This document shows, piece by piece, positions 32,568-39,829 of a stretch of 50,644 nucleotides of DNA. This stretch comes from CAJXVY01 sp965660355. Its GTDB lineage: Bacteria > Actinomycetota > Actinomycetes > Actinomycetales > Microbacteriaceae. Both the position numbers and the translations under genes were made by a program. Location of the stretch: NCBI GenBank assembly GCA_965660355.1, contig CBFHZN010000009.1, positions 1 to 50,644 of the forward strand. Direction: 5' to 3'. The notes under the pieces are model-generated. The model saw only the letters and a program-made list of their open reading frames with translations. It did no database searches and had not been told where the DNA came from. Every line of letters begins with the position of its first letter. The first letter of the stretch is position 1.

Positions 32568-33647
32568 GTGACTAGCTTGGAAGACCTTCCCCTTCGCGAT
32601 GACTTGCGCGGGAGTGAGCCATACGGTGCGCCTCAGCTTCCCGATGGAATCCAACTTAACGTCAACGAGAACAGCTTTGGCATCCCGGCATCAGTCCAGG
32701 CATCCATCGCCGAAGAAATTGGGAAAGTACTTGGAAAGCTTCACAGGTATCCAGATCGCGAATTCAAAGATCTGCGAGAGGCAATAGCTGATTACCTTCC
32801 CGGGGGAGTTTCTGTTGAACAGGTCTGGGCTGCGAATGGTTCAAATGAGATTTTGCAGCAATTCCACCAAGCCTTTGGAGGGCCGGGGCGTTTGGCACTC
32901 AGTTTCGGACCCACCTATTCGATGTACCCCGTAATCGCCAAGGGAACACTCACGAATTATCTGGAGCTCCCTCGAGAGTCGGGATATCAACTCAGTGCTG
33001 ACTATGTTGTTGATGCCATTAATAAGCACAAACCTGATGTTGTGATTCTATGTAACCCAAACAATCCGACCGGAACTTCAATTGAGCCTGAAGTTATCGA
33101 GGCTGCCTATAAGGCGACCTCTGGGATGCTTGTTGTTGATGAGGCTTACGCGGAGTTCTCTTCAAAACAATCTGCTATCTCGCTTTTAGAAAACAGACCG
33201 AGACTGGTTATCTCACGCACAATGTCGAAAGCCTTCGCATTTGCGGGTGTCAGGCTGGGGTATTTGCTAGCGGACCCGGCTGTTATTGATGCCATGAGGC
33301 TAGTCAGGCTTCCATACCACCTCAGTAGTCTCACTCAGGCGGCATCAATCGCCGCACTGAGAAACTCTGAACTAATGCTTTCAAATGTAAGTCTGTTAGC
33401 TCAACAGCGGGAGAGAGTTTCTGAGGCTATAGAAAATCTTGGGTTAGAGGTTTTCCCTTCGGAGTCGAATTTTGTTCTTGTGAGCGGATTTGCAGATCCC
33501 CGAGCTGTATTTGACTACCTTGTTGAACAGGGTCTGATAGTAAGAAAAACCACTATTGAGTCGTCTCTGCGAATAACTATCGGAACCCCAGCTGAGAATG
33601 ATCGGTTATTGGAGCTTCTGCCAGAAGCGCTTGCCTCACTAGACTAG
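32568..33647 (+). CDS. hisC: histidinol-phosphate aminotransferase
   Basis: PLP-dependent transaminase of histidine synthesis. 359 residues of fold-type I: substrate contact LNVNENSFG, ANGSNEILQQ, CNPNNPTGT, DEAYAEF and the PLP lysine K221 in SRTMSKAFAFAGVRLGY. The start is GTG at 32568 with no clear ribosome-binding site but a -10 element 6 nt upstream. It opens a hisC-hisB-hisH-hisA cluster; hisD, hisG, hisE, hisF and hisI are not in the window. A related aromatic aminotransferase function is conceivable but unlikely in this context. Confidence 0.95.
   Translation: MTSLEDLPLRDDLRGSEPYGAPQLPDGIQLNVNENSFGIPASVQASIAEEIGKVLGKLHRYPDREFKDLREAIADYLPGGVSVEQVWAANGSNEILQQFHQAFGGPGRLALSFGPTYSMYPVIAKGTLTNYLELPRESGYQLSADYVVDAINKHKPDVVILCNPNNPTGTSIEPEVIEAAYKATSGMLVVDEAYAEFSSKQSAISLLENRPRLVISRTMSKAFAFAGVRLGYLLADPAVIDAMRLVRLPYHLSSLTQAASIAALRNSELMLSNVSLLAQQRERVSEAIENLGLEVFPSESNFVLVSGFADPRAVFDYLVEQGLIVRKTTIESSLRITIGTPAENDRLLELLPEALASLD
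33640..33645 (+). promoter_or_regulatory. possible internal leaderless -10 for hisB
   Basis: TAGACT, 6 nt, ATG at 33652. It overlaps the hisC stop codon, so chance is possible. Confidence 0.25.
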
Positions 33648-33651
33648 AAAC

Positions 33652-34251
33652 ATGGCGAGACAGGCAGAGATAAACCGCAAGACCAGTGAATCTTCAATTT
33701 CACTGAAGCTAGACCTAGATGGGACTGGCATATCCAGCATCGACACATCGATTCCGTTTCTTGATCACATGTTGACCGCTTTTTCAAAGCACTCACTGAT
33801 CAATCTTGACGTGAAAGCGAGTGGAGATACTGAGATTGACATCCACCACACGGCTGAGGACACGGGCATAGCTCTTGGGGAGGCAATTCTGCAGGCGCTT
33901 TCTGACAAATCTGGCATCTCTAGATTTGGAGACGCCTATGTTCCACTGGACGAAGCTTTGGCGCGCGCAGTGGTTGATATTTCTGGAAGGCCCTATCTCG
34001 TGCACAAAGGTGAACCCGCAGGATTTGAAAACCACCTGATTGGGGGTCACTTCACCGGTTCTATGGTTCGCCACGTTTTTGAGGCAATTTGTCTAAATGC
34101 AAGAATCACGGCTCACATCACAGTTTTGGATGGAAGAGACCCTCACCACATTGCTGAGGCTGAATTCAAAGCATTTGCCAGGGCAATGAGAAAAGCCGTT
34201 GAGCTTGATTCACAGGTGTCTGGCATCCCTAGCACTAAGGGTGCTCTTTGA
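33652..34251 (+). CDS. hisB: imidazoleglycerol-phosphate dehydratase
   Basis: Manganese enzyme of histidine synthesis (sixth step). The 199-residue monofunctional form shows both metal-binding motifs, DIHHTAEDTGIALGEA and DGRDPHHIAEAEFKAFARAM, plus DHMLTAFSKHS. There is no fused phosphatase domain, as expected outside enterobacteria. It lies 4 nt after hisC and overlaps hisH by 4 bases. Confidence 0.97.
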   Translation: MARQAEINRKTSESSISLKLDLDGTGISSIDTSIPFLDHMLTAFSKHSLINLDVKASGDTEIDIHHTAEDTGIALGEAILQALSDKSGISRFGDAYVPLDEALARAVVDISGRPYLVHKGEPAGFENHLIGGHFTGSMVRHVFEAICLNARITAHITVLDGRDPHHIAEAEFKAFARAMRKAVELDSQVSGIPSTKGAL

Positions 34252-34877
34252 AAAAATCCGTTGTTGTTTTTGACTACGGAAGCGGAAACGTTCATTCAGC
34301 CCTAAAGGCCATTGAAAAAGTTGGAGCATCCGTTTCGCTCAGTTCAGATTTTGATGAGGCGATAAACGCTGACGGTCTGCTGATTCCAGGAGTCGGAGCA
34401 TTTGGCCACGTCATGAATCAGTTGCTGAGCACCAGAGGAGATCGAGTGGTGGATAAGCGATTGGCAAGTTCGAGGCCGGTTTTAGGTATTTGCGTTGGCA
34501 TGCAGGTCATGTTTGATAAAGGTATCGAGCACGGAATCGAGTCTGAGGGCTTGGGCCAGTGGCCGGGCATAATTGAAAAACTAGATTCGGAGAAGTTGCC
34601 AAACATTGGATGGAACAAGGTAGAGGTCGGCAAAGGCAGCAAACTGTTTGAAGGCGTTGAAGAGGAGCATTTTTATTTCGTTCACTCTTATGCCGCTAAG
34701 AAACTGGAGTTGGATGTGATGGCTCCATTCAAGGAGCCAGTCATCAGTCTTTCTGAACATGATGAAAAGTTTTTGGCGGCAGTTGAAAATGGACCGCTGA
34801 GCGCCACCCAGTTTCACCCCGAAAAATCGGCTGAGGCTGGTTTGCAGCTATTGGAAAACTGGTTAGGAACTCTTTGA
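34248..34877 (+). CDS. hisH: imidazole glycerol phosphate synthase, glutaminase subunit
   Basis: Supplies ammonia from glutamine to HisF. Class I amidotransferase of 209 residues with the nucleophile C82 in VLGICVGMQ and the His/Glu pair in QFHPEKSAEAG near the end. The start is TTG at 34248 overlapping the hisB stop (TTGA). Its partner hisF is not adjacent here. Confidence 0.96.
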   Translation: MKKSVVVFDYGSGNVHSALKAIEKVGASVSLSSDFDEAINADGLLIPGVGAFGHVMNQLLSTRGDRVVDKRLASSRPVLGICVGMQVMFDKGIEHGIESEGLGQWPGIIEKLDSEKLPNIGWNKVEVGKGSKLFEGVEEEHFYFVHSYAAKKLELDVMAPFKEPVISLSEHDEKFLAAVENGPLSATQFHPEKSAEAGLQLLENWLGTL

Positions 34878-35602
34878 TGAAAAAATTAGAACTTTTGCCC
34901 GCTGTTGATGTTGCCGAAGGTAAGGCAGTTCGACTAACCCAGGGAGAAGCGGGTAGTGAAACTGATTATGGAAACCCATTGGAGGCTGCCAGAGAATGGG
35001 TTGATCAGGGAGCAGAGTGGATCCATTTAGTTGATTTGGACAGAGCTTTTGGCAGGGGAACCAACATCAAGGTGATAGAGGGTGTCATCGCTGGCTGCCC
35101 GGATGTAAAAATTGAGCTCTCTGGAGGGATTCGCGATGATCTCTCTCTGCAACAGGCTGTCGAGATGGGTGCTCACAGGGTGAACATTGGAACTGCAGCT
35201 TTGGAAAATCCTGAGTGGACAGAGCAAATCATCAACAAATTCGGCGACCTGGTTGCCATTGGTTTGGATGTAAGAGGGGAGACTTTGGCAGCCAGGGGCT
35301 GGACCGAAGAGGGTGGAAATCTATATGAAACCCTTGACGCTTTAGAAAAAGCTGGTTGCTCGAGATATGTGGTGACAGATGTCAACAAAGATGGAACCTT
35401 GCGGGGTCCAAATCTTGATTTGTTGAAAAAGGTAATGGACAACACCAAGAAACCTGTGGTCGCAAGTGGTGGAATTTCTAGTCTTGAGGACATTAGAGCT
35501 CTAAGAGAGTTGGTGGAATTTGGTCTAGAGGGGGCAATTCTGGGTAAGTCTTTATATGCAGGAAAGTTCAGTTTGGTTGATGCCTTAGAGGTGGCTGGTT
35601 GA
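34877..35602 (+). CDS. hisA: phosphoribosyl isomerase A (HisA / PriA)
   Basis: Isomerises ProFAR in histidine synthesis; in many actinobacteria the same protein (PriA) also serves as TrpF in tryptophan synthesis. TIM barrel of 241 residues with D11 in LLPAVDVAEGKAVRL, ELSGGIRDD, GLDVRGE and VTDVNKDGTLRGPN. I chose the ATG at 34877, which overlaps the hisH stop as TGATG; a TTG sits one codon upstream. Dual function cannot be decided from sequence alone; the window holds no trpF. Confidence 0.95.
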   Translation: MKKLELLPAVDVAEGKAVRLTQGEAGSETDYGNPLEAAREWVDQGAEWIHLVDLDRAFGRGTNIKVIEGVIAGCPDVKIELSGGIRDDLSLQQAVEMGAHRVNIGTAALENPEWTEQIINKFGDLVAIGLDVRGETLAARGWTEEGGNLYETLDALEKAGCSRYVVTDVNKDGTLRGPNLDLLKKVMDNTKKPVVASGGISSLEDIRALRELVEFGLEGAILGKSLYAGKFSLVDALEVAG

Positions 35603-36342
35603 GCGAGACCGATTCAGCGGGAGTTCCTTGGCAAGGGAGAAATTTTACGGATAATGCCTTCGCCAATGACAGCGGATTGGAACACCCAGAAATAACCAAT
35701 GCAATCAAAGATTTTGAGGAGAGAAAAATAGGGTTATCCTCGCTTTTTGATTCACTTCGAAATTCCAGGGTATTGGTTCCACTTGTCCCCAAAGCAGAGG
35801 GGACCAAAATGGGGAATCACGGCCAAATTGTTGACACAAGCTCGGATATGCACATCGTGGCCATTGAAGGCCCCGATAAGCTCCCCGCACTTCCAATCTT
35901 CACATCAACAGAAAAGCTCGCAATTTGGAACGCTTCAGCGAGGCCAGTCCCAACTCAATTCGAAAAGGCGCTTTTAGCAGCCGCTGCCGAGGGTCAAACT
36001 AGGGTGATTGTTAACCCTGGAGGGGACAGCTGGTTTGCAATCAGGCGACCAGCGATTGAGGCATTGGCTAAGCAGAGTGATTGGATTACACCAGATGAAA
36101 ACCCAGTGGTTAAATCCCTAGTGTCTGACGCCATCAGAGAGCTTAAAGTAGAGGGCTTTAGGTTGAAACTGGGAGACCCAACTTCACAGCTAAAGTCTGA
36201 AGAGCTGATGGTTTTACTGAAACTAAGACCAGGATTGAGTTCCGATCAAACCAAAACATTGGTTGCTGATTTTTTGAGTGCGTTGAATTATGAGAAGTTC
36301 AACCCTCTGGTTGATTCCCTAAAAATATCGCTTGTTGCTTAG
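35599..36342 (+). CDS. SseB-family protein
   Basis: 247 residues. The SseB N-terminal domain is recognisable: DNSRVLVPLVPK-type strand (LRNSRVLVPLVP), the IVAIEGPDKLPALPIFTSTEKLAIWN block and TRVIVNPGGDSWFAIRR. A C-terminal domain of about 90 residues follows. The biochemical role of this family in actinobacteria is unknown; it is regularly found after hisA. The TTG start overlaps the hisA stop (4 bases). The stop overlaps the convergent DUF1844 gene by TTAG. Confidence 0.87.
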   Translation: MSETDSAGVPWQGRNFTDNAFANDSGLEHPEITNAIKDFEERKIGLSSLFDSLRNSRVLVPLVPKAEGTKMGNHGQIVDTSSDMHIVAIEGPDKLPALPIFTSTEKLAIWNASARPVPTQFEKALLAAAAEGQTRVIVNPGGDSWFAIRRPAIEALAKQSDWITPDENPVVKSLVSDAIRELKVEGFRLKLGDPTSQLKSEELMVLLKLRPGLSSDQTKTLVADFLSALNYEKFNPLVDSLKISLVA

Positions 36343-36674
36343 TTCACTGGCCCGGTGTATTTCTCACCTGGACCCTGACCCGGTGGGTCTTGGTGACTGG
36401 AGGCCTCACGAAAAGCGAGTTGCAAAGAGCGCAGCCCGTCTCTGAGCGGTCTCGCATGGTGATCGCCAATCTCCGTTGAAGCTGCAGTCACTAAACCAGC
36501 TAGTGAGTGAATTAGTTTGCGAGCTTCAGCGAGATCTGTTTTGTCAGTCTCCTCAGCCAGTCCGCAGTGGACTGCCGCAGCGCTCATTAGGTGTACTGCG
36601 GTTGAATTAATAATTTCAACCGCTGGAACTTCGGCGATATCTCTGATCTCGTCGCCTGCATCCTTGAAATCCAA
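36339..36674 (-). CDS. DUF1844 family protein
   Basis: 111 residues. The core IAEVPAVEIINSTAVHLMSAAAVHCGL and LAEARKLIHSLAGLV are typical of DUF1844, a soluble family of unknown function found next to infC in many actinobacteria. The C-terminal tail is Gly/Pro-rich and probably disordered. The start has a GGAG site. It is divergent from infC across a 174-nt regulatory region. Confidence 0.9.
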   Translation of the reverse strand: MDFKDAGDEIRDIAEVPAVEIINSTAVHLMSAAAVHCGLAEETDKTDLAEARKLIHSLAGLVTAASTEIGDHHARPLRDGLRSLQLAFREASSHQDPPGQGPGEKYTGPVN

Positions 36675-36700
36675 CTCTTCTCCTTTGGGTTGTGCTCTGC

Positions 36701-36706
36701 TAGGCT
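36701..36706 (+). promoter_or_regulatory. -10 of the infC-rpmI-rplT operon
   Basis: TAGGCT; transcription from here would give an infC leader of about 135 nt. No convincing -35. Confidence 0.45.
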
Positions 36707-36797
36707 AGCGGAGGCTCTGGGCAAAAGTGTCCAGTCAGAAGAGGATTTCAATCCCACCTTGCAGTTGAATCGAAAACTGTTGGGTAAGAGAGTTTGA

Positions 36798-36841
36798 TCC
36801 TTCTGCGCGCGTGCGCGGCTTTGTTTAGAAAACCAGAAGGA
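36798..36841 (+). promoter_or_regulatory. infC leader stem that covers the ribosome-binding site
   Basis: TCCTTCTG (36798-36805) pairs perfectly with CAGAAGGA (36834-36841), which contains most of the AAGGAG ribosome-binding site (36837-36842). A small CGCG/CGCG hairpin can form within the loop. A translational switch is inferred from this geometry. Confidence 0.55.
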
Positions 36842-36848
36842 GTTTGTA

Positions 36849-37433
36849 ATCAGCGACCCGAGAATCAATGAGCGCATCCGCGTTCCTGAGGTGCGTTTAG
36901 TCGGACCGAAAGGCGAGCAGGTGGGGGTTGTTCCAATTGAACAGGCCCTGACTTTGGCAAGAGAGAGCGATCTGGATTTGGTGGAGGTTTCACCGAATTC
37001 GACACCTCCGGTTGCCAAGTTGATGGATTACGGCAAGTACAAATACGAAGCCGCCCAGAAAGTTCGCGAGTCAAGAAAAAAGCAGGTCAACACTGTTCTG
37101 AAAAGCATCAGGTTTGGTCTGAAGATTGACGACCATGACTATCAAACCAAATTGGGCCAGGTTACAAAGTTTCTGAAGGCTGGCGACAAGGTGAAAGTGA
37201 TGATTGTATTTCGAGGCAGGGAACAATCACGACCAGAAATGGGTGTGAAGCTGCTGCAGAAGCTATCTGATGAGGTCTCGGAGGTCGGCACTGTCGAATC
37301 CACTCCCTCAATCGATGGTCGAAACATGGTTATGGTTTTGGCGCCGGTGAAAAACAAAGCTGAGGCTCGCGCAGAAGCCAAGCGAGCAGCAAAGGCTCAG
37401 CAAAAAGCTGAGCAGAAAAACGAGGAGAACTAA
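36849..37433 (+). CDS. infC: translation initiation factor IF-3 with an ATC start codon
   Basis: IF-3 prevents premature 70S formation and checks the start codon. The frame has no ATG, GTG or TTG between the TGA at 36795 and a GTG at 36891, yet the conserved N-terminus (SDPRINERIRVPEVRLVGP) lies upstream of that GTG. It begins at ATC 36849, 6 nt after AAGGAG. A rare start codon at infC is known from E. coli (AUU), where IF-3 discriminates against it and so limits its own synthesis. The 194-residue protein has both IF-3 domains joined by a Lys-rich linker and ends in an Ala/Lys-rich tail. It overlaps rpmI by one base (TAATG). Confidence 0.93.
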   Translation: MSDPRINERIRVPEVRLVGPKGEQVGVVPIEQALTLARESDLDLVEVSPNSTPPVAKLMDYGKYKYEAAQKVRESRKKQVNTVLKSIRFGLKIDDHDYQTKLGQVTKFLKAGDKVKVMIVFRGREQSRPEMGVKLLQKLSDEVSEVGTVESTPSIDGRNMVMVLAPVKNKAEARAEAKRAAKAQQKAEQKNEEN

Positions 37434-37627
37434 TGCCAAAAATGAAGACCCATTCGGGCACCAAAAAGCGTTTTCGCTTCACAGGTAGTGGCAAGTTGAT
37501 GAAGCAGCAGATTAACATGCGACACAACCTGGAGCACATGCCATCAAAGCGCAAGCGTCGTCTAAACCAGGACCAGGTTGTTAGCGCAGCTGATGTCAAG
37601 AAACTCAAAAAGCAGCTTGGTCGCTAG
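37433..37627 (+). CDS. rpmI: 50S ribosomal protein L35
   Basis: 64 residues, strongly basic, with MPKMKTHSGTKKRFRFTGSG at the N-terminus and the RHNLEHMPSKRKRRL segment. Length and sequence are typical. Translation is probably coupled to infC (overlap of one base). Confidence 0.97.
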   Translation: MPKMKTHSGTKKRFRFTGSGKLMKQQINMRHNLEHMPSKRKRRLNQDQVVSAADVKKLKKQLGR

Positions 37628-37640
37628 GAGGAAATAGATT

Positions 37641-38024
37641 ATGGCAAGAGTAAAGAATTCAGTAAATTCACACAAGAAGCGTCGTGTAGCACTAGAGCGT
37701 GCCAGCGGTTACCGCGGACAGCGTTCAAGGCTTTACCGTCAGGCAAAACAGCAGGTATTGCACTCGCTGGTTTATGCCTACAACGACCGTCGTAACCGTA
37801 AGGGTGATTTCAGGAGATTGTGGATTCAGCGCATCAACGCAGCCGCAAGATCAAATGGAATTACCTATAACCGTTTCATCCAGGGTTTGAACCTGGCTGG
37901 TGTTGAGGTGGATCGTCGCATGTTGGCAGAGCTTGCCATCAACGAGCCAGCAACATTCACGAAACTGGTTGAGACTGCAAAAGCGGCACTTCCAGCCGAT
38001 GTAAATGCACAGAAAGCTGGTTAG
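37641..38024 (+). CDS. rplT: 50S ribosomal protein L20
   Basis: 127 residues, MARVKNSVNSHKKRRVALER followed by the conserved RQAKQQVLHSLVYAYNDRRNRKGDFRRLWI. L20 organises 23S rRNA early in assembly and in other bacteria represses the infC-rpmI-rplT mRNA. The ribosome-binding site is AGGAGGAA. The stop overlaps the GTG of the methyltransferase by one base; a terminator lies inside the next gene. Confidence 0.97.
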   Translation: MARVKNSVNSHKKRRVALERASGYRGQRSRLYRQAKQQVLHSLVYAYNDRRNRKGDFRRLWIQRINAAARSNGITYNRFIQGLNLAGVEVDRRMLAELAINEPATFTKLVETAKAALPADVNAQKAG

Positions 38025-38785
38025 TGAGCATAACTAACGCCCAGCTTCGCTGGGTAAAGTCTTTAGCTAAAAAAAGCGCCCGGGTTGAATCTGGGCGCTT
38101 TTTTGCTGAAGGTTTGCAATCTTTGAGGGTTTTGGTTAGAAACCAGCACTGGCTGGAGACTATTTATGTCACAGAAGAATTCGCAGCTGTGAACACCGAT
38201 CTATTGGCTGAAATTCGTGGGGACTTGGTTGAAACGGTCGATCCCCTGCAAATTGAAAGAATGGCAGATGCGACAACACCTCAGGGGGTGATGGCTGTGT
38301 GCAAACTCCCCATTGGGGACGCAGATATCAAGGGCCATCCAGTCGTTTATCTCGAGCAGATTTCAGATCCGGGAAACCTGGGCACCATCATTAGAACAGC
38401 AGATGCGTCTGGGGCTGGAACTATTTTGCTTGGGGATGGATCTGTTGACGCATATTCGCCAAAGGTTGTTCGCTCCAGTGCCGGGAGTGTGTTCAATGTG
38501 CCAATAATTCAAAACGTTGAAACAGAAGAGACCCTAAGTCAATTGCGTGACTTGGGTTATCAGTTATACGCAGCGGATATGCAAGGAGAGAGCTTTCAAT
38601 TTGCCGATTCCAAACAAAAACACGCTTGGGTGTTTGGAAATGAAGCACATGGACTAAGTGAAATGGCTCGTGGGTTGGTTGATGAAACCTTCTCGATACC
38701 AATCTATGGAAAAGCCGAATCTTTGAATCTTTCAGTTGCTGCCGGCGTGGTGCTTTATCACTCAGCTTTTTCTCAGCGGGGCTAG
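38024..38785 (+). CDS. SpoU/TrmH family RNA 2'-O-methyltransferase
   Basis: 253 residues. An N-terminal RNA-binding part (LRWVKSLAKKSARVESGRFF) precedes the SPOUT knot domain with motif 1 DPGNLGTIIRTADASG, motif 2 VFGNEAHGLS and motif 3 IPIYGKAESLNLSVAAG. These modify a ribose in rRNA or tRNA; the actinobacterial copy between rplT and pheS is usually called tsnR/rlmB-like, and the substrate is not decided by sequence. The GTG start overlaps the rplT stop. An intrinsic terminator is encoded within codons 16-27. Confidence 0.92.
   Translation: MSITNAQLRWVKSLAKKSARVESGRFFAEGLQSLRVLVRNQHWLETIYVTEEFAAVNTDLLAEIRGDLVETVDPLQIERMADATTPQGVMAVCKLPIGDADIKGHPVVYLEQISDPGNLGTIIRTADASGAGTILLGDGSVDAYSPKVVRSSAGSVFNVPIIQNVETEETLSQLRDLGYQLYAADMQGESFQFADSKQKHAWVFGNEAHGLSEMARGLVDETFSIPIYGKAESLNLSVAAGVVLYHSAFSQRG
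38070..38104 (+). terminator. intrinsic terminator inside the methyltransferase coding region
   Basis: AAAAAAGCGCCC (38070-38081) and GGGCGCTTTTTT (38093-38104) form a perfect 12-bp stem with an 11-nt loop and a six-T tail. It begins 46 nt after the rplT stop and would end the infC-rpmI-rplT transcript while remaining in frame within the next gene. Confidence 0.85.
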
Positions 38786-38788
38786 ACT
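38783..38788 (+). promoter_or_regulatory. possible -10 for pheS
   Basis: TAGACT, 9 nt, ATG at 38798. Spacing is slightly long for a leaderless start; no ribosome-binding site is visible. Confidence 0.35.
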
Positions 38789-38797
38789 TTACCCCTG

Positions 38798-39829
38798 ATG
38801 TCAGAAATAACTCCAGACAAAATAGCTCAGGTGATTGCTGAAGCCGATGAGCTTTTAGCCTCTGCTCAAGATATTGAGCAACTGAAAGCACTTCGTTCAA
38901 AAATCATCGGTGACGAAAGTGAAATTACAAAGCTCAACGCCACCATTAAGTCCCTGCCCAATGATCAAAAGGCAAACGCCGGAAAACTAATTGGAGAGGC
39001 AAAGGGGAAAATTTCTGCAGGCTATGCAGAAAAAGAGCAAAAGCTTTTAGCCGAGCATAAGAAATTACAGCTCCAAAAAGAGGCAGACGACTTATCGGCC
39101 TATGCAAACATAAAGCCGAAGGGGGCAAGACATCCGCTTTCTTTGATGATGGAGCAGGTCAGTGACGCATTCGTTGGAATGGGTTGGGAGATTGCTGAAG
39201 GACCGGAGCTTGAAAGCGAGTGGTTCAACTTTGACGCTCTAAATTTCGACCAGGACCACCCCGCAAGAGCAATGCAGGATACTTTTTTTGTGAGCCCACT
39301 GGATGCCAAGTTGGTGCTCAGAACCCATACCTCGCCGGTTCAGGTTAGGTCCATGTTGGAGCGGGATATTCCAATTTATGTTTTGTGTCCGGGGAGAGTT
39401 TTCAGAACCGATGAGCTGGATGCCACTCACACCCCTGTTTTTCATCAGGTTGAGGGATTGGCAATAGACAAAGGTCTGACAATGGCGGATTTGAAAGGAA
39501 CGCTGGAGCATTTCGCTCGCAAAATGTTTGGCGAGGAAGCAGAAATCAGACTTCGCCCAAGTTATTTCCCATTCACTGAGCCTTCCGCTGAGCTAGATGT
39601 TTGGCACCCGCAGGCAAAAGGTGGACCCAGATGGGTCGAGTGGGGAGGCTGTGGAATGGTCAACCCAAATGTTTTGAAAGCCAGCGGTATTGACCCCGAG
39701 GTTTATTCAGGTTTTGCCTTTGGAATGGGTATAGAGAGGACACTGATGTTTAGAAACGGTGTTTTGGATATGCACGACATGGTTGAGGGCGACATGAGAT
39801 TCGCCAGACAGTTTGGGGTGAGGGTCTAA
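38798..39829 (+). CDS. pheS: phenylalanyl-tRNA synthetase alpha subunit
   Basis: Catalytic subunit of the (alpha-beta)2 class II enzyme. The N-terminal coiled coil (about 1-95) is followed by HPLSLMMEQVSDAFVGMGW (motif 1), ALNFDQDHPARAMQDTFF, RTHTSPVQVRSM (motif 2 region), FHQVEGLAIDKG and the motif 3 FAFGMGIERTLM. 343 residues. It overlaps pheT by one base (TAATG). No attenuator peptide was found upstream. Confidence 0.96.
   Translation: MSEITPDKIAQVIAEADELLASAQDIEQLKALRSKIIGDESEITKLNATIKSLPNDQKANAGKLIGEAKGKISAGYAEKEQKLLAEHKKLQLQKEADDLSAYANIKPKGARHPLSLMMEQVSDAFVGMGWEIAEGPELESEWFNFDALNFDQDHPARAMQDTFFVSPLDAKLVLRTHTSPVQVRSMLERDIPIYVLCPGRVFRTDELDATHTPVFHQVEGLAIDKGLTMADLKGTLEHFARKMFGEEAEIRLRPSYFPFTEPSAELDVWHPQAKGGPRWVEWGGCGMVNPNVLKASGIDPEVYSGFAFGMGIERTLMFRNGVLDMHDMVEGDMRFARQFGVRV

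Noticed and set aside
36891..36893. GTG as the infC start
   Set aside because: It would remove the conserved SDPRINERIRVPE segment and has no ribosome-binding site; ATC at 36849 fits better.
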